From 2-01-FULL-45-10 sp964450115 (GTDB lineage Bacteria; Omnitrophota; Gorgyraeia; 2-01-FULL-45-10), in contig CAYVCD010000059.1 of assembly GCA_964450115.1 (NCBI GenBank), positions 1 to 8,557 of the forward strand: a stretch of DNA of 8,557 nucleotides, in the 5' to 3' direction. A program made the position numbers and the translations under genes. Of this stretch, positions 5,701 through 8,557 are shown piece after piece. The notes beneath the pieces were generated by a model. It ran no database searches and was not told the origin of the DNA. It worked only from the letters and a program-made list of their open reading frames with translations. The number at the start of each line of letters is the position of its first letter. The first letter of the stretch is position 1.

Positions 5701-8557
5701 TGTTGTAATCCGTAAGAAGCCTAGAGATGTAACTTTGGCTTAAGTCGAATATTTTAGAAAGCTGCGTTAGTGTCTTCTTTGTATTTTTATTTCTATGTTT
5801 TTCGCCCCAGGCGCGGAATTTTCGGCCCGCTAAAGAGGGCTGTTGCTTTCCCGGGCGCCCACTTGCTGTTATATTATATTTCTTAAGGCTTTGCTGAACA
5901 CCTTGTCTGGTTAAACCGTATTCTTTGGCGATATCTTCAAGCGTCCTATCCAGCTTTTCCCCTTCGTGTTTTTTCGCCCAGGCACGAAGTCTTTGACCCG
6001 CAAGTATGGATCCCGCCACCGGCGTTTCAATGTTGTAGTCTCTAAGATTCTCATATACTACGCTTGGGCTTAAGCCGAATATTCTGGATAGCCCGGCAGG
6101 CGTCTTGGTAGTCTTCATGTTTCTATGTTTTTCAGCCCAAGCACGAAATTTTAGGACCTTCGGGAAGGGCTTGTTCTTTCTTCCCTTGTTCCAGGATAAT
6201 TTTATATCGTAATCCTTAAGGATCTTGCTGATGGCGCCTTTACTTACACCAAAATCCCGAAAAAGATCTTCCAAAGTTTGAGTGATCTTTTCGCCACTGT
6301 GATCTTCACACCATTTCCGGAGTTTCATCGTTGCAGAAAGTTTCGTAGCGTAAATTATCTTGGCAGGTGCTTCTTGCTCGGTCGGCCAGGCCATGTCAAT
6401 GTGAACATTCGCGAATCCGGCATCATTCAACTCGGTCTCCCATACTTTCTCATCCCAATATCCATCAGGCCAAATAACACGACCACCTTTATCTATGTGC
6501 CTACCCTCATCATCATGGATAACTATCAATAGGGTCCCGTTTGTCTTTAAAACTCTTTGAATCTCTTTGAGAGCCGCTCTTCTCGTGTTCGCCGTCAAAA
6601 ATTCGAGGGTCCTGCCCGACGTAACTACGCCGAATCGACTATCTTCAAATCGGATCTGCGTCGCGTCACCTTTTTCATATCTGATCTCAAGCCCTTTTTC
6701 TTTTGCTATTTTTTTCGCTCTCGTTATCGATTCAGAGTTAACATCAATACCGACCACTTCTTTTGCCCAGTGCTCTTTTGCCCAGATGGACAATGCGCCT
6801 AAACCGCTTCCCAGGTCAAGCACCCTCTTGCCGCTGACCTTAAACCAGAAATTCTCCGGCCCGTATTGGAACGCCCATCTGTAAAACTCCAGGCTCTCGT
6901 CTATGGACTCCGGAGGTTTAAGTATCGGTTTTATCTTATTTTTGTAGATATATTTAAGCGTGGTTCTATTTGGGCGTAGGCGTAAGTCGCCGGAATTACC
7001 TTTGAAGCGGGATAAAATTTGGAATATCTTGGAGCTCGTTTCTTTGTCGTTCAATTTCTTCTTAACGCTCTCCGGCACATAGTATCGCGCGGCTTTACCT
7101 GTCTCTTGCCTATCGACCTTTTCGATCAGGTGCAGATGATAGTATAGCGCGCGCAAATCTGTATCGATCGAAGCATACGCCAGGCCCAATTCTTGCGCAA
7201 TTTGCTTGCCGGTCTTTGCGCTATTTGCATCGGTTTTAGCAAGATGCTCCAGCGCGCCCGCGATCGAACCGGTTGGCGGCTTTGCGGCGGTTTTTGAAAC
7301 TACCGATCTTATTATATAATCCTCCATCTTTTCGATCTCATGTAAATTTATTCTATTAAGCGAAAACATCCCCCATCCGCCAAGACCGCTATCTGAAATT
7401 AGCCCGGTTCCAAGCCGCAATTTAGCTTCACTGAAGTCCACATCAATCTTCTTCTGCCGCACCAGCTCATTTAAAAGCAAGGACATGTAGGCGTGCTTTA
7501 GCTCATGCCTAGATATATAATTCCTTACCAAAGGTAGATACCCGAATACTACACTGAAAACGGCGTTACTTATCCACATATTCATCAATAGAAGAGAAAT
7601 ATAAGCTGATAATGGATTGCTGTAAAATGCGGCAGCGACTAACGCAACTACCCCAGCTGCAATTATAGGCGCGATAAACGCCGTCTTTCCGGTATAGCTA
7701 GTAATTAATCGCGTAAGTCTTTTCCCGTCAGGAGATACGGATCGAGCCTGTGAGGGTATGCTAAATAAGGTTACTAATTGAAATAAACAGAAGACCACTC
7801 GCACTAGATTCTTATGGAACCGTTGTAATAGATCCAATGGAACCAAGATGGTTTTTAGGCCTCCTACGGGAAATTTCACGTATTCTACGCCCTGCTTCGC
7901 AGCCATCTTCTTCACATGCGCCTCAAATTCCGCCGCTGAAAGATTCGCCTTCGCGCCAAAATCCGGCCTCAGCGACCACATCACTTCCCTGGCGCGCGTT
8001 TCCCGTTCGGAGCCGCCGGAACCTTCGTCTTTCTTCATGAACAACACATACCCCGTTTCGCCGCCATCATTAAAAAGGTGTTCGATCTGCATTATGGCAA
8101 ATCCGTTATCTTTGACGTAATTGGCCATTCTGCCCAAAGTAACAGAAGCTTCCTTTATCGCTCCTATGCCGGCTCTCTCGCTGCTTGCTACAATAAATTT
8201 TCCTCCCGGGGCAAGGATCCTATTGACCTCTTTTACGAGCCGATCGAGATCGTGTATATAATTTATGCCGAAAAATATGGTTACTGTCTTGAAAGCGCCA
8301 TCTTCAAATGGAAGCTTCTTATCTTTATCGAGGTGGCTTATATCAAATACCACTTTACTGCGGGCAGGATTACGTTTTAAAAAATTATCCGATACATCAA
8401 GCGCAACATCAGGCCGATAATATATAGACCTGCCGGCCAGGAGGTCCAAAGACGGGCCCACTATGGCGTCTTTTATGACGCGCTTGATCTGAACCACGGA
8501 TTCTTTCCCTGCAAACTGGTAATCGGATTGCGCTATAAGGTCCCAGTACTCTTCCCT
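2759..8557 (-). CDS. Giant polyprotein-like multidomain protein (methyltransferases, HExxH membrane module, HTH array, glutamate racemase, family 9 glycosyltransferase), 5' end outside the window
   Basis: A single frame runs from the window edge to TAA at 2759-2761 without a stop: 1912 codons from GTG at 8497 plus 20 open codons upstream, so at least 1932. Residue numbers here and in the domain entries count that GTG as 1. Order: methyltransferase-like (to 156), hydrophobic segments and HELKH (228-345), winged-helix-like (408-478), class I methyltransferase (533-718), five HTH-like repeats (724-988), Ser/Thr/Lys-rich linker (989-1044), MurI-like racemase (1045-1297), GT9 (1328-1660), unassigned C-terminus (1661-1912). 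The GTG has AGGGA eight bases upstream and could be a start, but upstream codons read REEYWDLIAQSDYQF, like the beginning of many methyltransferases, so the protein probably starts further out. No other protein of this whole architecture is known to me. It may be one large protein or be cut into separate enzymes; sequence cannot decide. The reading frame is certain, the function is not. Confidence 0.92.
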   Translation of the reverse strand, partial: REEYWDLIAQSDYQFAGKESVVQIKRVIKDAIVGPSLDLLAGRSIYYRPDVALDVSDNFLKRNPARSKVVFDISHLDKDKKLPFEDGAFKTVTIFFGINYIHDLDRLVKEVNRILAPGGKFIVASSERAGIGAIKEASVTLGRMANYVKDNGFAIMQIEHLFNDGGETGYVLFMKKDEGSGGSERETRAREVMWSLRPDFGAKANLSAAEFEAHVKKMAAKQGVEYVKFPVGGLKTILVPLDLLQRFHKNLVRVVFCLFQLVTLFSIPSQARSVSPDGKRLTRLITSYTGKTAFIAPIIAAGVVALVAAAFYSNPLSAYISLLLMNMWISNAVFSVVFGYLPLVRNYISRHELKHAYMSLLLNELVRQKKIDVDFSEAKLRLGTGLISDSGLGGWGMFSLNRINLHEIEKMEDYIIRSVVSKTAAKPPTGSIAGALEHLAKTDANSAKTGKQIAQELGLAYASIDTDLRALYYHLHLIEKVDRQETGKAARYYVPESVKKKLNDKETSSKIFQILSRFKGNSGDLRLRPNRTTLKYIYKNKIKPILKPPESIDESLEFYRWAFQYGPENFWFKVSGKRVLDLGSGLGALSIWAKEHWAKEVVGIDVNSESITRAKKIAKEKGLEIRYEKGDATQIRFEDSRFGVVTSGRTLEFLTANTRRAALKEIQRVLKTNGTLLIVIHDDEGRHIDKGGRVIWPDGYWDEKVWETELNDAGFANVHIDMAWPTEQEAPAKIIYATKLSATMKLRKWCEDHSGEKITQTLEDLFRDFGVSKGAISKILKDYDIKLSWNKGRKNKPFPKVLKFRAWAEKHRNMKTTKTPAGLSRIFGLSPSVVYENLRDYNIETPVAGSILAGQRLRAWAKKHEGEKLDRTLEDIAKEYGLTRQGVQQSLKKYNITASGRPGKQQPSLAGRKFRAWGEKHRNKNTKKTLTQLSKIFDLSQSYISRLLTDYNIEASRSGSVLAGQKLRAWAEKHRNKKINMTQPELADKFGIRQSSVSRILGEYGIKTRGRVKKATTLASSKPATDSKRHYTGLGAMDADAVPYPSSGDRSQLQYSSEKAWRAEMPIGIVDSGLGGLSVAEALRRSMPNEKLLCLIDTANFPYGSKSEEELIRIKDDNMNLLSSQGVKAIVIACGTLSTVGYTDRSLYGLPIVNFVDALAKEAVRSTRTGNIGVLATQATIQTGVFQRKIESLGIGMRALAVGCSDRFVELVEKGEVNTPQARKVVEEEIAILKINGVDTIVLGCSHYTFLRDVIQDIMGTDVNIISSEQAVANEVAELLKTKELLAAQPARAGPPVFVTGPHSGLQDKIYSMLGAHAKYQIIPYKTAKVSRGSAIRAVKPIADLKNIKTVLIVNNDGKLGSVASFYAGLIESIRNTFGNDVIIDYVGADKTISIFAGERNIRNIRGISSIGVGRSIRSQLNGGEEYDLVFDFGMNILHKDEGRRGVYGNYNFIMGTSPSYSDLKGGVAGTYHIRAGNQYAAMNEFFDKLGMKRPGTPYLRATEGGRSALEAELAAKGIGGQDKIIFLNPNGVSFAHMTRNKLIAEWSESARLIAENTDYYIVMQDDPTARSIYRYILANYGEKIAKKVKIVKHSDIIFLKALIDRSLAVLTVDTSVYHVAAAMGKPFFVVGFDDQFKGWYPGKMDSVKSAFWRLDRKDKRDIADKAKLSHMPRAALNFINTLETKVLPKDKLKPAFGELDKMVRSQASCNAALTDCGRTLQNVRDASKLRLVIPVEVLKNSVDITLVLKKKIELLKVPFRLEVTGVDDSDAALVEGLKEKLGIKGDVTITAIKEKDIRAKMGDIYDRTRVDVPEIQSRVEAIKRLSRESQGLDAKEYMAIVTGAVIPDEASTLEEILKDQLEDNISIMVTTNNDPSNSLYMLADIINNWLKDMQSGNLSTIIRLPALVSPEEMIGRLGESVRMAWAALIAA
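2762..3517 (-). other. Unassigned C-terminal region of the giant protein
   Basis: Residues 1661-1912 are not a family I recognise. They read as a soluble alpha/beta domain: strand-like LRLVIPVEVL (1710-1719), helical KKKIELL, strand FRLEVTGV, helix VEGLKEKLG, strand DVTITAI, a charged stretch, then EYMAIVTG, SIMVTTNND and a helical end containing YMLADIINNWLKDMQSGNLS. No signal peptide, membrane helix, Cys-rich site or catalytic motif stands out. I have an unverified impression of having seen similar tails on other giant ORFs of uncultured bacteria, which would make it a recurring module. Confidence 0.4.
3518..4516 (-). other. Domain: family 9 glycosyltransferase (heptosyltransferase-like, GT-B fold)
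   Basis: Residues 1328-1660 follow the two-lobed plan of ADP-heptose:LPS heptosyltransferases. The first lobe starts with KTVLIVNNDGKLGSV, in place of the usual RxDxxGD loop, and continues through EYDLVFDFG (1406-1414). The second lobe has IIFLNPNGVS (1505-1514), DYYIVMQDD (1539-1547), VKHSDIIFLKALI (1572-1584) and the signature VDTSVYHVAAAMGKPFFVVG (1593-1612), with D1594 and H1599 at the conserved positions; GFDDQFKGWYPG follows like the family's G-x-T-x-P/W region. It likely transfers a sugar to a cell-surface glycan; donor and acceptor are unknown. Fusion directly behind MurI points to an envelope role. Confidence 0.78.
4607..5365 (-). other. Domain: glutamate racemase (MurI-like)
   Basis: Residues 1045-1297 form a full-length Asp/Glu racemase domain; MurI makes D-glutamate for peptidoglycan. 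Conserved features: GIVDSGLGGLSV with D1051 and S1052, the PYG motif (1082-1084), the first catalytic cysteine in VIACGTLS (C1114), VLATQATIQTG (1154-1164), GCSDRFVELVE (1183-1193) and the second catalytic cysteine in LGCSHY (C1225). The C-terminal VFVTGPHSG matches the usual end of MurI. Two departures: the CNT triad is CGT, so the asparagine that contacts the substrate carboxylate is glycine, and the usual CTH is CSH. The domain is therefore probably active, with possibly altered substrate range. Met1045 could be an internal start but has no ribosome site at proper distance. Confidence 0.88.
5534..6328 (-). repeat. Array of five tandem 44-residue helix-turn-helix-like repeats
   Basis: Five units align without gaps at residues 724-767, 782-825, 835-878, 892-935 and 945-988. 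Seven columns are invariant: R4, W6, H10, T18, L37, Y40 and I42. Column pattern is helix (xLRAWAEKH), a Thr cap, a helix (LEDLFRDFG type), a short turn, then a candidate recognition helix ending LxxYxI. Linkers alternate in length: the W-to-W spacings are 58, 53, 57 and 53 residues. The linkers after units 2 and 4 share GS[IV]LAGQ, and the DNA word TTTCTATG recurs at 6120 and 5790, exactly 330 bp apart, so the array probably grew by duplication of a two-unit block. The recognition-helix residues differ between units. Sequence-specific DNA binding is inferred. Confidence 0.8.
6344..6901 (-). other. Domain: canonical class I SAM-dependent methyltransferase
   Basis: Residues 533-718 carry the full set of motifs: VLDLGSGLGALSIWA (559-573) with the intact GxGxG SAM loop, VVGIDVNSES (581-590) with the ribose-binding acidic residue D585, EKGDATQIRFEDSRFGVV (608-625) with D611 for adenine contact, and EIQRVLKTNGTLLIVIHDD (645-663) as the late beta strand. 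This is the better-preserved of the two methyltransferase regions and is likely active. The substrate cannot be read from the sequence. Confidence 0.85.
7064..7276 (-). other. Domain: winged-helix-like DNA-binding region
   Basis: Residues 408-478 have the pattern of a winged helix: a first helix SIAGALEHLAK, then TGKQIAQELGLAYASIDTDL as helix-turn-helix, a following helix, and a wing-like hairpin around VDRQETGKAARYYV. It resembles small ArsR/MarR-type regulators in general pattern, but I cannot name a family. It sits between the membrane module and the second methyltransferase. Confidence 0.5.
7463..7816 (-). other. Domain: hydrophobic segments with an HExxH metallopeptidase-like motif
   Basis: Residues 228-248 are hydrophobic, and 273-291 (AGVVALVAAAF core) and 296-322 look like two transmembrane helices. 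Eight residues later comes HELKH (331-335), matching the HExxH zinc signature of gluzincin-type peptidases such as M48. A third ligand is not certain; acidic residues in NLHEIEKMED (384-393) are candidates. If real, this is a membrane-bound peptidase inside the polyprotein. HExxH alone is short and can occur by chance, so the peptidase call is tentative; the membrane segments are better supported. Confidence 0.45.
8030..8557 (-). other. Domain: class I SAM methyltransferase-like region, N-terminal part of the giant protein
   Basis: Residues 1-156 plus the 20 codons before the GTG resemble a methyltransferase type 11 fold. LDLLAGRS (17-24) stands where the glycine-rich SAM loop should be but lacks the usual GxGxG. 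ALDVSDNFL (32-40) matches the strand with the acidic ribose-binding residue (D34). LPFEDGAFKTVTIFFGINYI (62-81) and VNRILAPGGKFIVAS (91-105) are the typical late motifs. The degenerate glycine loop raises the possibility of weak or lost SAM binding. The substrate is unknown. Confidence 0.6.

Noticed and set aside
5534..6328. HTH repeat DNA as a CRISPR array or noncoding satellite
   Set aside because: The repeats diverge mainly in ways that keep the protein pattern, differ in spacing by whole codons, and lie inside one open frame.

Overview
The window reads as bacterial chromosome, with every convincing gene on the minus strand. In transcription order (high to low coordinate) it holds three genes: a very large multidomain ORF that runs off the right edge, then ilvD (dihydroxy-acid dehydratase), then the first 324 codons of ilvB (acetolactate synthase large subunit), cut by the left edge. 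No RNA gene, CRISPR array, insertion sequence or origin is visible. Stop codons behave as in the standard bacterial code.

Right part (2759-8557): one uninterrupted frame of at least 1932 codons, open at the window edge. It strings together modules normally found as separate proteins: a class I methyltransferase-like region, hydrophobic segments followed by an HExxH metallopeptidase-like motif, a winged-helix-like region, a second and canonical class I methyltransferase, five tandem 44-residue helix-turn-helix-like repeats, a full-length glutamate racemase (MurI-like) domain, a family 9 (heptosyltransferase-like) glycosyltransferase, and a C-terminal region of about 250 residues that I cannot assign. 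The gene is polyprotein-like. D-glutamate supply and sugar transfer point to the cell envelope; the HTH modules suggest nucleic-acid binding.

Middle (2633-2758): a 126-bp intergenic stretch with a consensus-quality sigma70 promoter (TTGACA, 18-bp spacer, TATAAT), a REP-like interrupted palindrome in the predicted 5' leader, and a clear Shine-Dalgarno for ilvD. I see no terminator after the giant gene, so some read-through into ilvDB is possible.

Left part (1-2632): ilvD and ilvB are 3 bp apart and surely one operon for branched-chain amino acid synthesis; ilvN and ilvC would be expected beyond coordinate 1.

Organism: giant fused ORFs, a glycosyltransferase of the LPS-core type and roughly balanced base composition would fit a didermal, largely uncultured lineage such as Omnitrophota. 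This is an inference from gene architecture and my recollection of that phylum, not something the sequence proves.
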